Of a stretch of DNA of 61,361 nucleotides, positions 1 to 9,039 are shown in pieces. The notes below the pieces were generated by a model. That model was given only the letters and a program-made list of their open reading frames with translations. It searched no databases and was not told the origin of the DNA. The stretch comes from a virus. Both the position numbers and the translations under genes were made by a program. The stretch is taken from positions 1 through 61,361 of the IMG/VR virus record IMGVR_UViG_3300032285_001526, one strand, 5' to 3'. Within the stretch, counting starts at the first letter, position 1. The number at the start of each line of letters is the position of its first letter.

Positions 1-123
1 ACCCGCATCCGATCCCGGGCTCGATAACAATCAAGTCCCCGTCTTGATTTGCAATGTCGCAAGCCGCTTTTGTGGCTCCCCAGAAGGCGAGGACTAGGTC
101 GCCTTTCTGTTTCCGGGCGCGAA
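1..123. repeat. Direct terminal repeat, left copy (123 bp)
   Basis: Bases 1-123 are identical to 61239-61361. The repeat lies inside a glycosyltransferase reading frame that stays open when the two ends are joined. That is what overlapping ends of a circular assembly look like. A true short terminal redundancy is possible, but the repeat sits inside a gene with no visible signal beside it, so an assembly overlap is the simpler reading. Confidence 0.97.
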
Positions 124-421
124 TAGCTTCTCCCGCATTTTTGTTGAACGTGTTGACGCAAATATCGTCATTCCCGTACTTAAATCCCTTTTCCCTAAAA
201 TCATAACGTCCATAAGCCTGCTCCTGCACCTCGGTGCTGATCACACTGACGTGTTCGTGCGCATCTGTCACTGAATCAGGGTGCCCGTAGTGAATTGTGC
301 GATACTTGAACGAGTCCCTGAACATTGTCAGAAACTTGCGTACTTTTTGCGTAAACGCGCACCCTACATGCTCGTTGTTGGAGACAGTATGTGGCACTGC
401 CAGACAATGTATTTGCTTCAT
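1..421 (-). CDS. GT4-type glycosyltransferase, N-terminal part (gene split by window ends)
   Basis: This is the 5' part of a gene that continues at 61361 going down to 60514. Joined, it encodes about 381 residues. I chose ATG 419-421: the frame opens after a TGA at 470-472, and the protein begins MKQIHCLAVPHTVSNNEHVG, where an N-terminal strand followed by a His-rich loop fits the first Rossmann half of a GT-B enzyme. Residues 2-129 lie here, and the donor-binding half with the E-x7-E motif lies at the other end of the window. The start is 41 bases after the stop of a 53-residue gene and has no Shine-Dalgarno. The joined reading frame supports circularity. Confidence 0.85.
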   Translation of the reverse strand, partial: MKQIHCLAVPHTVSNNEHVGCAFTQKVRKFLTMFRDSFKYRTIHYGHPDSVTDAHEHVSVISTEVQEQAYGRYDFREKGFKYGNDDICVNTFNKNAGEAIRARKQKGDLVLAFWGATKAACDIANQDGDLIVIEPGIGCG

Positions 422-462
422 TGCCGACAAACTATTCAGGCAGGTAGAGCCTGCAAGCAAAA

Positions 463-624
463 TTATGCGTCAGGCGGCAGCGGCGTGTTGCCTTCCGCAA
501 GCCAAGCTAGGTAGGCTTGGTAGTCTGTGTTGGCTGGGTCGCAAGGAATATGAGCACCATCAGATATTCTGATAATGCTATCAAATTGAGAAACAAAAGC
601 TGTAGTTTTTAATAATTTGTACAT
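463..624 (-). CDS. Small tail-fibre-associated protein (53 aa)
   Basis: This short gene starts at ATG 622-624, six bases after the stop of the fibre gene at 630, and ends with TAA at 463-465. The product begins [10 protein letters not shown] and carries an acidic/aromatic segment (residues 27-46: [20 protein letters not shown]). That segment resembles the short C-terminal or free-standing peptides often found next to phage tail fibre genes. I know of no assigned function; a role in fibre assembly is inferred from position and composition. The start codon is preceded by ATTTTT and has no SD. Confidence 0.7.
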   Translation of the reverse strand: MYKLLKTTAFVSQFDSIIRISDGAHIPCDPANTDYQAYLAWLAEGNTPLPPDA

Positions 625-629
625 AAAAA

Positions 630-1805
630 TTAAAGTTCAGCGGAGTAAATCCCAGTATTTCCAGTTGCAACTAATGCCACAAAAGCGGCTCCACTAGTTC
701 CAATTGCGCTGCCAATTACTCCTGACACATAAATTGAATTTGGATTAATTCCGCTTATTGTAACATTTACAAACGCACTAGAATCTCCGCTATACAAAAC
801 ATGACTTCCAGTAGGAGCAGTGGGAGCAGCTCTCATTGGAACAGGAGTTGGAACAACTCCATAGTACCCTTGTGGTGTTGTTGGAGTTCTAAGCGTTCCT
901 CCAAAATAGAACGAATTTACTGAAAATGCTAAACAATACCTCTGGCACAATGCTAACTCTTCACTATACGGCCTCACCTCAAACGGAGTTGCAAGCAGTC
1001 CTTTTTCAAGCTGAACTCCAGTAATTGAAAGGCTTGCTCCACTACTTGAAGTTAAATCAGATGTTCCTATTGCGGAGTAATATGAAGCAGAAGCCCAAGC
1101 TCCTGCTGTTCCTTTATAAAACGATCCAACGGCAGCACCAAAAGTTAACTGCATTCCAGCGGAGTTATCTGTAGCCCACGTTCCAGAAGTATCTCCAGCA
1201 ACTGCGATTGTCTTATATTCAAAATTTGTTGAAGATGTTGTAAATGTGAATGGATAAGCTCTATTGCCTAAACCATTTTTAATGGCTCCTCCAAATGTTC
1301 CAGCATATGAACTTTTAACCCAAAAAGATATTATGATTGGTTGTGCCGAAGCTGTTCCCCATCCCAAATCAGCAACATTAAATCCCTCAATCCGTTGACT
1401 AATTATCATGTAGTCAGAAGTATTTGGACTATATACTTGCGTGGACGTGACAATAAGCGATTTTGTAAATCCAGTTGCAGTTGTTGAAGACTGTGCAACG
1501 GTAAATTTTCCTGTAGTGTTTTGATTCCACACCCATCTGTCAACGCTATACTGACCATCGACAGGAGTAATGCTTGCCCCAGCATTTCGCTGGTCAATTA
1601 CCATTGCGCCATTAATGATGCGGTTACGGAAACCCCTCAGCCGATCCCCCACGATATCACTGATCGTGCCGTCCTCTTTGCGCATGTAGGCAGTGCCAGT
1701 ATAGGCGTTTACTGCCATCTGACCTGCCGTAGTGAGCGCAGCGGTCGTAGGAGCCGTAGCAGAGCCTGCTGTGGCATTCTTTGTAGGAATAAATGGGATA
1801 GACAT
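630..1805 (-). CDS. Tail fibre / receptor-binding protein (391 aa)
   Basis: Probable distal fibre protein. The first 35 residues are Ala/Thr/Gly-rich, then comes [20 protein letters not shown], followed by [18 protein letters not shown] (about residues 58-75). This last motif recurs in phage tail proteins just before a beta-sandwich domain. The remainder is rich in Ser, Thr, Gly and aromatics, as expected of a beta-structured binding domain. The start (ATG at 1805) lies directly after the stop of the collagen-like protein, so the two are probably translated together. Because receptor domains are exchanged between phages, the C-terminal half is the part most likely to vary among relatives. The exact receptor cannot be read from the sequence. 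Confidence 0.75.
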   Translation of the reverse strand: MSIPFIPTKNATAGSATAPTTAALTTAGQMAVNAYTGTAYMRKEDGTISDIVGDRLRGFRNRIINGAMVIDQRNAGASITPVDGQYSVDRWVWNQNTTGKFTVAQSSTTATGFTKSLIVTSTQVYSPNTSDYMIISQRIEGFNVADLGWGTASAQPIIISFWVKSSYAGTFGGAIKNGLGNRAYPFTFTTSSTNFEYKTIAVAGDTSGTWATDNSAGMQLTFGAAVGSFYKGTAGAWASASYYSAIGTSDLTSSSGASLSITGVQLEKGLLATPFEVRPYSEELALCQRYCLAFSVNSFYFGGTLRTPTTPQGYYGVVPTPVPMRAAPTAPTGSHVLYSGDSSAFVNVTISGINPNSIYVSGVIGSAIGTSGAAFVALVATGNTGIYSAEL

Positions 1806-1806
1806 A

Positions 1807-4800
1807 CTAGTAGGTTCCGAAAGAGTTAGCTGTTACGACTGCATCTCTGTTTGCCACAGTAAATGCAAGGGCTGTTCCAGTATTTGTTGGGTTAGCACTT
1901 ACCGTAAATGTTTGAAGCCCTGTAATACTAGCAACAGTCAATGTAGCCGCTCCTGTAATACCAGAGGCAATTGCTGCGCCGACAACAAGTCCAGATGTTG
2001 TTCCAGTAGTTAATGTCACCGTTGTGCTGCCTGTGCTCCAAGTGCCAGACAAGTTCACCAGTGATGTGAGGTACATCGAGGTGTTATCCCATTCTACGGA
2101 ATGCGCTACTGGAGTTGTTGCTATTGCGCCCGCCTGAAAAGCGATCGGAATGTTTCCCCCGGCAGTACCGGGCCAAAAAGTTTGTTTTCCAGAAAATGTG
2201 TTGCCACTGGTTGTCGCATTTGGAGCCCTTTGAGCAATCACCACAGTTGTCCAAGCTGTTCCTCCAGAAGCTGTTGCAGTTACAGATGGAAGCGATTCAG
2301 ACGGTGAGGTTGGATAAATTGAATAGACATTACCTTGTCCATTAGCTACAGTGCTGCATCGTATTATTTGGAAATAGTACGAGGAAGCTAACAACGTGCC
2401 TCTAAACCAAGCTGGGCGCGTATAAACTGGCGCAACTCCAGTTCCGCTTGCCATAGTTACATTGGTCTGTGCCTGTGTTATTGATCCAGATAAATTAACT
2501 GTTCCGCTAGTTCCATTGAATGTTCCAAATGATGCAATGGTGATTGTGTTTGTGAAATTTGGAATTACAATAGTTTGTCCAACTGCAACTGCTCCAGATG
2601 TCACAGAAACAATATTCAAAGACGAGCTGCTTGCTGCAGCTGTTCCAACGAATACAGCCTGATACCCAGTTGTTGTAACAACCCAAGGCCCAACATTCAT
2701 CGTATTAGTTGCACTGCTGCAATTAATATTGTCTCCAACATTTAAAATCGAATGCGAAACAAATGATGGAACCGCAGTGGTTGCTGTAAAGACGTAACTT
2801 GCAGTTGTGCCAGTTCCAAGATTTACGTTTGAAACCACTGGGCGAATTTGAGCAGGGAACCCAAGGTTATTTGCCGCATCGTCACCGCTAGTTCCTCCTG
2901 TTCCACCATTCGCAATAGATACTGGAAGCGAAATACTCGTTCCAGAAGGACCACTTGGACCAGATGCCCCAGATGCACCGCTAGGTCCAGCGACTCCGCT
3001 CGGGCCTGTTGCTCCCAATGCGCCACTAGGGCCTGTAGCTCCCGCCACTCCACTCGGCCCGGTCGCCCCTGTTAAGCCACTAGCTCCACTCGGGCCTGTA
3101 GCTCCCGCAACGCCACTAGGGCCTGTGGCTCCCGTTAACCCTTGCAGACCACTGGGGCCCGTAGCCCCAACAGAACCCTGCGCTCCACTCGGACCTGTAG
3201 GCCCTTGAATTCCTTGGGCTCCACTGGGGCCTGTAGCTCCTGCTGCTCCGCTAGGCCCAGTTGGACCCTGAACTCCTTGTGCCCCGCTAGGGCCAGTTGG
3301 TCCTTGAATTCCCTGCGCTCCGCTCGGTCCCGTAGGTCCAGTTAGCCCGCTAGAGCCTTGCGCCCCGCTTGCTCCCGTAGCCCCAACTGCTCCACTCGGG
3401 CCTGTAGCTCCTGCAACACCGCTCGCTCCTTGCAAGCCGCTCGGCCCTGTTGCTCCAGTTAGACCCTGAATGCCACTGGCCCCTGTAGGCCCCTGCACTC
3501 CGCTCGGACCCGTTGCGCCCGTCAAGCCACTAGCCCCGCTAGGTCCAGCTAGTCCGCTTGCCCCGGTTGCTCCCTGTGCTCCACTAGGCCCGGTCGCCCC
3601 CGTCAACCCGCTTGCGCCAATAGGGCCTGTAGCCCCTGTGCTGCCGGGAATGCCGCTTGCACCACTTGGCCCTGTTGAACCTTGCAATCCTTGTGCCCCG
3701 CTCGGGCCTGTCGCTCCTGCAACGCCACTGGCACCCGTAGGACCACTTGCCCCTTGTAAGCCGCTCGCCCCAGTTGCTCCAACTAAACCTTGGGATCCGC
3801 TCGGACCAGTTGGCCCGGTCAACCCTTGTGCCCCACTCGGACCTGTTGCTCCCTGCGTGCCCTGAGCACCGCTGGGGCCTGTGGCTCCCGTTAATCCGCT
3901 CGCACCTTGAACCCCACTTGCCCCGGTCGCTCCTTGTAGACCTTGCAGTCCACTTGGCCCCGTTGCTCCAGTAAGTCCGCTTGCTCCTTGTGCCCCGCTC
4001 GGGCCTGTAGCACCAATAGCCCCGCTCGGTCCCGTAGCCCCCGTCAAACCAATAACTCCGCTCGGTCCCGTAGGCCCTGCAACGCCGCTTGCTCCAGTTG
4101 CTCCCTGCACACCACTTGCACCCTGCGTCCCGCTCGGCCCAGTAGCACCTACAAGCCCGCTCGCTCCGCTAGGCCCTGTGGAACCTGTAGGGCCTGTAGC
4201 CCCCGTCACGCCGCTAGGCCCCGTAGGCCCTGTTGCCCCAGTGGCTCCCGTTGCCCCTACTAAACCTGAAGATACTACTGCCCAAATGACTTGATGATTA
4301 TTTGCAAAATTTGTAGTGCCAGTCCCTCCAGAGGTCACAAGAGTGACAGGCAAGATAATGTAGGAATTACTCCCAATTGTCGGAGTGCCGTTAATTTTCC
4401 ACGTCTGAAAATTATCTGAGTTGTTCTGATCCTGAATAACAAAACTGTCCCCGTTTTTATAAAGCGGGAAAAACACTTCGATATCATTGCCAGAAGTGTC
4501 AATGTGCGAAAAACAAACTTGAGTTGCTGTTATTTGGGAAACTTGATTCCAGCGCACGTCGCCGTTACTAAGCGGTCCCATTGTCTGGGAAGCAGTATCT
4601 GTCTTGTAATTGAAAAATGATGCAGACTGCCCTGCTGGACCTGTTGCTCCCGTTGCACCAACTAATCCGCTAGGCCCTGTTGCTCCCGTAAGTCCGCTCG
4701 CTCCGCTTGGACCCGTTGCGCCCACAAGACCACTAGGCCCCGTAGCTCCTGTCAACCCGCTTGCCCCGGTAGCTCCCACACTTCCGCTAGGCCCCGTTGC

Positions 4801-5607
4801 TCCAACTAAGCCACTAGCTCCAGTTGATCCCACTAAACCGCTTGCCCCGGTAGCCCCAACATTTCCAGTAGCCCCGGTTGCGCCAACCAACCCGCTAGGT
4901 CCAGTTGCACCTACGAGTCCACTAGCTCCCGTTGCCCCCGCGCCTCCACTCGGCCCGGTTGCACCTACAAGTCCGCTCGGCCCGGTTGCACCAATTAGCC
5001 CGCTCGCTCCGCTTGCTCCAGTCGCCCCTACATTCCCGCTTGCTCCAGTTGCTCCTACTAAACCGCTCGGGCCTGTGGCTCCAGTTGATCCGCTTGCACC
5101 GCTCGGGCCTGTAGCTCCAACCGTTCCGCTGGCACCTGTTGCTCCCACGCTGCCACTTGCACCTGTGGCTCCCGTAAGCCCGCTCGGCCCTGATGGCCCA
5201 ACGCTGCCGCTTGCCCCTGTTGCGCCTGCAATTCCGCTAGGACCGCTCGGCCCTGTGGCTCCACTCGGCCCCATCAAGCCACTCGGGCCTGTTGCGCCAG
5301 CAATGCCACTCGGCCCGGTCGGCCCAGTTGCCCCGGTTGCGCCCATAATGCTGCTATTCTGTAAGGCGCGGATGAAATAGCACATCAGCCCTTCCCCGGG
5401 AAGCCGAGGAATGCCAAAAATTGTTGCTGACTGATTAGGATCGCAAGGAATAGTCCAAACCACCTTACGGTTTACAACAGTCTTTGTAATTGTGCCATAA
5501 AGAGCCGTTGTTAGGTTATCTATAAGCGAAGGAACCGACTCTTGCGACACACTCGGGTAAGGAGTGTCTTTACGGCAAATGCTGTTGTACCCGTTGTCGC
5601 CATTCAT
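1807..5607 (-). CDS. Collagen-like tail fibre protein (1266 aa)
   Basis: Long trimeric fibre. Residues 1-87 form an N-terminal domain clearly related to the 227-residue protein encoded just upstream: both share a DTPYP - ESVPSLI - ALYG - IPCDPN - PGEGL-CYFIR pattern, probably a virion anchor. Two uninterrupted Gly-X-Y blocks follow, residues about 88-327 and 447-887, almost all GATGPSG or GASGLVG type. A non-collagen domain (about 328-446) separates them. Residues 888-1266 are a Ser/Thr/Gly-rich globular region ending in FGTY, the same last four residues as the 227-residue paralogue. Gly-X-Y blocks in phages form collagen-like triple helices and act as extended shafts. Exact repeat number may vary between isolates. 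Confidence 0.88.
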   Translation of the reverse strand: MNGDNGYNSICRKDTPYPSVSQESVPSLIDNLTTALYGTITKTVVNRKVVWTIPCDPNQSATIFGIPRLPGEGLMCYFIRALQNSSIMGATGATGPTGPSGIAGATGPSGLMGPSGATGPSGPSGIAGATGASGSVGPSGPSGLTGATGASGSVGATGASGTVGATGPSGASGSTGATGPSGLVGATGASGNVGATGASGASGLIGATGPSGLVGATGPSGGAGATGASGLVGATGPSGLVGATGATGNVGATGASGLVGSTGASGLVGATGPSGSVGATGASGLTGATGPSGLVGATGPSGASGLTGATGPSGLVGATGATGPAGQSASFFNYKTDTASQTMGPLSNGDVRWNQVSQITATQVCFSHIDTSGNDIEVFFPLYKNGDSFVIQDQNNSDNFQTWKINGTPTIGSNSYIILPVTLVTSGGTGTTNFANNHQVIWAVVSSGLVGATGATGATGPTGPSGVTGATGPTGSTGPSGASGLVGATGPSGTQGASGVQGATGASGVAGPTGPSGVIGLTGATGPSGAIGATGPSGAQGASGLTGATGPSGLQGLQGATGASGVQGASGLTGATGPSGAQGTQGATGPSGAQGLTGPTGPSGSQGLVGATGASGLQGASGPTGASGVAGATGPSGAQGLQGSTGPSGASGIPGSTGATGPIGASGLTGATGPSGAQGATGASGLAGPSGASGLTGATGPSGVQGPTGASGIQGLTGATGPSGLQGASGVAGATGPSGAVGATGASGAQGSSGLTGPTGPSGAQGIQGPTGPSGAQGVQGPTGPSGAAGATGPSGAQGIQGPTGPSGAQGSVGATGPSGLQGLTGATGPSGVAGATGPSGASGLTGATGPSGVAGATGPSGALGATGPSGVAGPSGASGASGPSGPSGTSISLPVSIANGGTGGTSGDDAANNLGFPAQIRPVVSNVNLGTGTTASYVFTATTAVPSFVSHSILNVGDNINCSSATNTMNVGPWVVTTTGYQAVFVGTAAASSSSLNIVSVTSGAVAVGQTIVIPNFTNTITIASFGTFNGTSGTVNLSGSITQAQTNVTMASGTGVAPVYTRPAWFRGTLLASSYYFQIIRCSTVANGQGNVYSIYPTSPSESLPSVTATASGGTAWTTVVIAQRAPNATTSGNTFSGKQTFWPGTAGGNIPIAFQAGAIATTPVAHSVEWDNTSMYLTSLVNLSGTWSTGSTTVTLTTGTTSGLVVGAAIASGITGAATLTVASITGLQTFTVSANPTNTGTALAFTVANRDAVVTANSFGTY
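2944..4266 (-). repeat. Collagen Gly-X-Y coding repeat, distal block
   Basis: About 440 codons of perfect Gly-X-Y triplets, mostly G-A-T-G-P-S-G with G-L-x and G-V-x variants, inside the collagen-like fibre gene. The underlying DNA is a degenerate 9-18 base repeat and is a likely site of slippage, recombination and assembly error. Boundaries are approximate to a few codons. Confidence 0.85.
4627..5346 (-). repeat. Collagen Gly-X-Y coding repeat, proximal block
   Basis: About 240 codons of Gly-X-Y triplets, separated from the longer block by a roughly 120-residue non-collagen domain. It has the same composition as the distal block. The antisense strand is open for long stretches only because of this repeat. 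Confidence 0.85.
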
Positions 5608-5654
5608 AGTTTAAAAGTAATAATTCGCAGTTTAATCGTCAACGCTGACTTCTG

Positions 5655-6338
5655 TTAATAAGTCCCAAAGTTGACATCTGCGGTTAAGTCCACTTCTTGA
5701 GCGGATGTAATCTGCCCCAATTGATTGATGGCAATTTTCGGAATCTTGCTTTGAGTCCCGTATGTCCCGGGAACCACTGCGGTTGCTAAATTCGTTTCTC
5801 CAGCCTGCACCAGTTGCCCCCGAGCGTTGACTTGAAAGGTTGGAAACTTTGAGCTTGAGCCATAAGTTCCAGCAACAACCGCAGTATTAGCCAACGTCAG
5901 CGTGAGATCTGCGCTTAATGCTCCTCCACCACTCAACCCGGACGAGGTAGAAATCTGCCTTGTAGTTGGAACAGCACCTAAATTTACAAGAGCTTGAGGA
6001 GCAGTGGTTGCACCTGTGCCTCCGTAAGCGATTTGCAGCACTCCACCAGAGTAAACAGTATTGAAGTACCGAATAAAATAGCAGAGCAGCCCCTCACCCG
6101 GATTGCGTGTAAAGCTCCCAATCTGTGCAGTGTTATTGGGGTCGCAAGGGATGATCCAGACAATTTTTCCCTGAGAAACGTCTTTTTGAATCTCCCCGTA
6201 AAGAGCCAGCGTGAGATTAGCAATGAGCGAAGGCACCGACTCTGCTGATGCAATGGGATACGGAGTGTCCGTATTACAAAGGTTATTGTAAGAATCGTTC
6301 CCTCCAAAAGGGGTCATGTCTCCGCATCCGCAGCTCAT
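5655..6338 (-). CDS. Fibre-base protein paralogous to the collagen-like fibre N-terminus (227 aa)
   Basis: Residues about 15-95 match the N-terminal domain of the 1266-residue fibre (DTPYP, ESVPSLIANLTLALYG, IPCDPN, NPGEGLLCYFIRY). The middle has the GGTGATTAPQALVNLGA segment typical of phage tail fibre repeats. The C-terminus holds two similar AVVxGTYGxxSKxP units and ends in FGTY, like its larger paralogue. It is probably a short fibre or an adaptor using the same virion socket. The N-terminus has Cys-Gly-Cys-Gly. ATG at 6338 is preceded by CACTAATT, with no SD. The shared ends and different middle suggest duplication followed by insertion of the collagen shaft. Confidence 0.75.
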   Translation of the reverse strand: MSCGCGDMTPFGGNDSYNNLCNTDTPYPIASAESVPSLIANLTLALYGEIQKDVSQGKIVWIIPCDPNNTAQIGSFTRNPGEGLLCYFIRYFNTVYSGGVLQIAYGGTGATTAPQALVNLGAVPTTRQISTSSGLSGGGALSADLTLTLANTAVVAGTYGSSSKFPTFQVNARGQLVQAGETNLATAVVPGTYGTQSKIPKIAINQLGQITSAQEVDLTADVNFGTY

Positions 6339-6340
6339 AA

Positions 6341-6577
6341 TTAGTGGTTCTCTCGTTGTTTAAGTGCCGCTACTGCGTTAATAGCATCCTGTTCGCAAGC
6401 TGCATACCTAGCAGCCGAGTGCCAAGTCTCATTGCCCACTGCTGTGTACGTTTGGCCCGGGGACAGCTTCAATATCCCGTTGGGTGGAAACACTGAGCCC
6501 AGAGGAACTGAGGAGACGCTGGTGCAAGATGTCTGCGCGAGCGTCATCGCCAGCAGCGCGAGCTTTGAGTATTTCAT
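6341..6577 (-). CDS. Putative o-spanin (Rz1-like lipoprotein, 78 aa)
   Basis: Overlaps the 3' half of the preceding i-spanin candidate in another frame, the usual Rz/Rz1 arrangement. From ATG 6575-6577 the product has two Lys, a hydrophobic stretch (KLALLAMTLAQTSC) and a Cys followed by a Ser/Pro-rich region (VPLGSVFPPNG), as in outer-membrane spanin lipoproteins. The lipobox is imperfect: Gln at -3 instead of Leu. Upstream in-frame ATGs at 6589 and 6616 are possible starts, but they would place charged residues before the signal. With the i-spanin it would fuse inner and outer membranes in the last step of lysis. Confidence 0.55.
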   Translation of the reverse strand: MKYSKLALLAMTLAQTSCTSVSSVPLGSVFPPNGILKLSPGQTYTAVGNETWHSAARYAACEQDAINAVAALKQRENH

Positions 6578-6695
6578 TTTGAACGTCATCACAGTAGTTT
6601 TCAATGTCTCGCTCAAGCTCCCATTTTGCTCGGATAGCCTTGATGCTCAAGTACGACTCAGCGAGCTTGAGGAGGGACAACAGCAGAGGCAGCAT
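6429..6695 (-). CDS. Putative i-spanin (Rz-like, 88 aa)
   Basis: The proposed start, ATG 6693-6695, gives a short N-terminal hydrophobic anchor (MLPLLLSLLKLAESYLSI) followed by a charged helical region (RAKWELERDIENYCDDVQNE) that looks coiled-coil, as in Rz. It overlaps the holin candidate upstream by 38 bases, and the o-spanin candidate begins inside it. A longer version starting at 6746 is open but would add Arg/Phe-rich residues. Function is inferred from topology and position after holin and endolysin; there is no sequence motif specific to the family. Confidence 0.55.
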   Translation of the reverse strand: MLPLLLSLLKLAESYLSIKAIRAKWELERDIENYCDDVQNEILKARAAGDDARADILHQRLLSSSGLSVSTQRDIEAVPGPNVHSSGQ

Positions 6696-6942
6696 TAGGG
6701 ATGGAGGATGGAACTTGAATCGCAGGAGAAATCTGAACAGGAGCAACGGTAGCTTCTGCTTTTGCGTGAGCAGCTTTTTGTTGCTTTATGAAAAAAGCAG
6801 CACAAGCCGCCAATGCTGCCAAAGTATGCGCCACAGTGGTCACCGCACCGTCTGGAGCATGCACTCCGACCATTACGAGTAGCCCGGACAGCCCGGCATA
6901 AGAGGAATCTTCCTGAAGTCGTTCGAGGATGTAGTCTAGCAT
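6658..6942 (-). CDS. Holin-like membrane protein (94 aa)
   Basis: Starts at ATG 6940-6942, overlapping the endolysin stop by a few bases. After an amphipathic N-terminus (MLDYILERLQEDSSYAG) it has two hydrophobic segments, about residues 17-27 and 37-50 (HTLAALAACAAFFI), then a Lys/Ala/Pro-rich soluble tail. Size, position directly after the endolysin and a charged C-terminus fit a class II-like holin that triggers lysis timing. The gene 7460-7699, upstream of the endolysin, is an alternative holin or a partner. Confidence 0.6.
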   Translation of the reverse strand: MLDYILERLQEDSSYAGLSGLLVMVGVHAPDGAVTTVAHTLAALAACAAFFIKQQKAAHAKAEATVAPVQISPAIQVPSSIPNAASAVVPPQAR

Positions 6943-7463
6943 ATTTTTGTTATTGTTTGTTTGAGATCTGAGACTCTGTTTAACCAACCGCTTTTAGCAT
7001 AGTTGAATTGAGGCTTTTGCTTGCAGAGGTCTTTGTAAAATTGCTCCTTCTTTTGGCAAAGTGCTAAAGCCACTTCATTGGCAGGCTTAACCTTACAAGC
7101 TTCGACAGCAGCCGCAATGGTAGCAGGCCCCACAAGCCCGTCATCTTTGACTCCTACAGTGCGCTGAAGCAATAATGCACCTTGATGCTCTCCAGAATTC
7201 ACGCACGCATCAAAATAAGCAAAGCACAAAGGCCAAGGAATCTTGTCTGCTTTGCACTGAAGCCATTCTTGCCAGTAAATTTGAGTTGCCTGTTCTTGCG
7301 TGAGGTTTTCTATGTCCACGCCGGGGTGAGATCTCTGATCTATGCCGTACTTTGTTGTTCCACCCGGGTCTCTGGGGTCATGCTCGCTCACCACTTTGCC
7401 GCGAGACATCACATTTTCGTGTTCAAAGATAAACTTCATCGAATCAAGGAATTCTTTGGTCAT
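6936..7463 (-). CDS. Endolysin, GH108-type N-acetylmuramidase (175 aa)
   Basis: Cleaves peptidoglycan glycan strands at lysis. The N-terminal half carries the GH108 signature: a Glu at 14-16 (FEHEN) as candidate catalytic residue, then DPRDPGGTTKYGI (residues 29-41), HPGVDIENLT, and aromatic IYWQEW. The C-terminal half has the peptidoglycan-binding pattern of this family (FDACVNSG, GVKDDGLVGPAT at about 104-115). No signal peptide is visible, so export should depend on the holin. The start at ATG 7461-7463 overlaps the upstream stop as ATGA; a longer frame to 7493 is less likely. Length is typical for the family. Confidence 0.88.
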   Translation of the reverse strand: MTKEFLDSMKFIFEHENVMSRGKVVSEHDPRDPGGTTKYGIDQRSHPGVDIENLTQEQATQIYWQEWLQCKADKIPWPLCFAYFDACVNSGEHQGALLLQRTVGVKDDGLVGPATIAAAVEACKVKPANEVALALCQKKEQFYKDLCKQKPQFNYAKSGWLNRVSDLKQTITKIC

Positions 7464-7699
7464 TGCGCATTCCTTTCTAAAATCCTTGCCCACAATTCTT
7501 TTCTATCTCGTTCGCAATCAAGTATCGCTTCTCTCAAGTCGTTGATTTGGTCCCCTAATGCCTTGAGATGTTCATTTCGTTCTTCGTTAAGCTTTGTGAT
7601 CAAACCTTTGTTCATGTTCTGCATCCAATACAGGGCAACGCAGAACATCACGAAGTACGGACCTTGTCCGCTTGCAGTTTTTAACAAAAGCTCTTCCAT
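7460..7699 (-). CDS. Single-TM lysis-cassette protein, possible holin/antiholin (79 aa)
   Basis: A hydrophobic segment at about residues 14-27 (PYFVMFCVALYWMQ) is followed by a long charged coiled-coil-like tail (EERNEHLKALGDQINDL). This shape is common in small phage membrane proteins placed before endolysins. It overlaps the endolysin start by ATGA and follows the capsid-gene terminator, so it would be the first gene of the lysis unit. It may be the primary holin, a pinholin-like regulator, or a partner of the 94-residue holin candidate. Confidence 0.55.
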   Translation of the reverse strand: MEELLLKTASGQGPYFVMFCVALYWMQNMNKGLITKLNEERNEHLKALGDQINDLREAILDCERDRKELWARILERNAQ

Positions 7700-7717
7700 T
7701 TTAGCCGTTTCTTAAAG

Positions 7718-7770
7718 TTGACCTGATCAGAGAGGGCTGAGTTTCCCCAACCCCCTCTTCATCAAGTCAA
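7718..7770 (-). terminator. Strong stem-loop after the major capsid gene
   Basis: TTGACCTGAT (7718-7727) pairs with ATCAAGTCAA (7761-7770), and AGAGGG (7731-7736) pairs with CCCTCT (7753-7758). Together they make a 16-bp stem with small internal asymmetry, starting four bases after the capsid stop codon. The U-tract on the minus strand is weak, so it may act as a partial terminator or as an RNA-stability element that keeps capsid mRNA abundant relative to lysis genes. Confidence 0.65.
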
Positions 7771-7774
7771 TCTC

Positions 7775-8989
7775 TTAGAGACCAGTCGCTGCCGTCGAGC
7801 AAGGCGTCGGCATGCCGTCAAACGGACAACGCTTGAACAGGACAGGCAACACATTCTGCGGACGAATTGGCTGAATTGCACGACTGATTTGGTAGATGTG
7901 CTGACCAAAGTCGCCGTACAAATTACAATCGTTGTCCCTGAAGTAAGTCCATTCCAGCTCGCCCATTGCGAGTTGCGGAGCAAACTTAAACGTGCCTTCT
8001 CCAACGTAGTTTTCAGGCACCAAACGCTTGAATGCGTCACCTGCAATTACGAACCCAACTTCGTAAGGAGCATTGACCCAGTCAGGGTTGCGACGTTGAG
8101 CAAACCCGTTCGTGACAGCAGTGCTGATGATCGGGTTGACCAAAACGAGGTTGCCGTTGCCATCGAAGCCAGTGGCCCGGAGAGGCTGCTGATCGATGCC
8201 GAAAGCAAACCCACGATAGCCTTGGAACTGGTAGCCAGAGATGGAGTCTTCACCCAGCTTGAACGAACCAGCAGTGAGGTACAACAGGTCTTCCTTTACG
8301 TCAGCGTCGTTGCGGATCTGTTCGATAGCATCAGCACCGAGCATGACTTGGAAAAACTCGCCTTCCTTAGCAGCAAAGGGCTCTGCAAGCATTTCTTCAC
8401 GCAGGAACGTGCCGAGACGGTAGAGAGTCTTGAAGTTAAGGTGCGAGTCGGGCAGGGTCTGCGCGAACTTCGTATTGATGTTCTGCATGTCCCCGGTGAG
8501 GTTGCCACCGAACGTGCCAGTGGAGTTCACAACGTACTTCACACCAGACTGAATCAGGTACTGATACCGAATGTCAGCGTTGATGATCTGAAGGATGGTC
8601 TTTTCGAGGGAAACCTGAGCCTGCAAGTAGCTGCCCTTGAAAGCAGTACGAGCCTGCTTAACGCAAACGCGAGGACCAGCCCCACGAAGCGTCTGAAGCT
8701 GGAACTGGTACTCGGTCGAACCAACCTGATCGGGGTTGGCACCAACGCCGCAAAGCGTAGTGTCATCAACGAAGGTTGGGCTCGCCAAAGAAGCAGCGGG
8801 AACTGCCATTTCTTCCACAACGCTGCGAACAACGTCGGAAACATTAGGAAGGGTGCCACCATCAATCGAGTTGATGTAAGGGCTCTTCCGGGCCAAGACC
8901 TTAGCGATCTGACCAATGATGCGGTTAACGTCCTTAGAAGCGAAGTTCTGGATCGTTGCCAACGGGATACAATTGTTTGTGTCTGCCAT
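7775..8989 (-). CDS. Major capsid protein (404 aa)
   Basis: Best candidate for the HK97-fold shell protein. It is about 400 residues with mixed alpha/beta composition and an extended N-terminal arm with little charge. The late region GFVIAGDAFKRLVPENYVG and the C-terminal domain are typical of podovirus coat proteins. It lies downstream of portal and scaffold and before lysis, and is followed by a strong hairpin, as expected for the most highly expressed gene. Several Cys residues (near residues 7, 84 and 112 and at the C-terminus) are unusual for a cytoplasmic shell protein. ATG at 8989 has TTATT directly upstream and no SD. Confidence 0.78.
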   Translation of the reverse strand: MADTNNCIPLATIQNFASKDVNRIIGQIAKVLARKSPYINSIDGGTLPNVSDVVRSVVEEMAVPAASLASPTFVDDTTLCGVGANPDQVGSTEYQFQLQTLRGAGPRVCVKQARTAFKGSYLQAQVSLEKTILQIINADIRYQYLIQSGVKYVVNSTGTFGGNLTGDMQNINTKFAQTLPDSHLNFKTLYRLGTFLREEMLAEPFAAKEGEFFQVMLGADAIEQIRNDADVKEDLLYLTAGSFKLGEDSISGYQFQGYRGFAFGIDQQPLRATGFDGNGNLVLVNPIISTAVTNGFAQRRNPDWVNAPYEVGFVIAGDAFKRLVPENYVGEGTFKFAPQLAMGELEWTYFRDNDCNLYGDFGQHIYQISRAIQPIRPQNVLPVLFKRCPFDGMPTPCSTAATGL

Positions 8990-9039
8990 AATAAGTTACA
9001 AGGTTTCTGAGTTTGAGTTTGGTTGTTTGGGGGGTTGTT

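Noticed and set aside
1-123. Functional terminal repeat for packaging
   Set aside because: The 123-bp identity lies inside a glycosyltransferase gene with no flanking signal; an assembly overlap of a circular or permuted genome explains it better.
2944-5346. CRISPR-like tandem repeats
   Set aside because: The repeats are in-frame collagen triplets with no unique spacers or constant direct repeat, and the frame is open throughout.
4610-5380. Long plus-strand Pro/Ala/Leu/Gly-rich ORF (256 codons)
   Set aside because: Antisense of the collagen repeats; low-complexity mirror of the Gly-X-Y DNA with no start context.
7889-9010. Open reading frame of 373 codons on the plus strand
   Set aside because: It is exactly antisense to the major capsid gene, has no recognisable domain, and would be the only long plus-strand gene; codon-pattern shadow.
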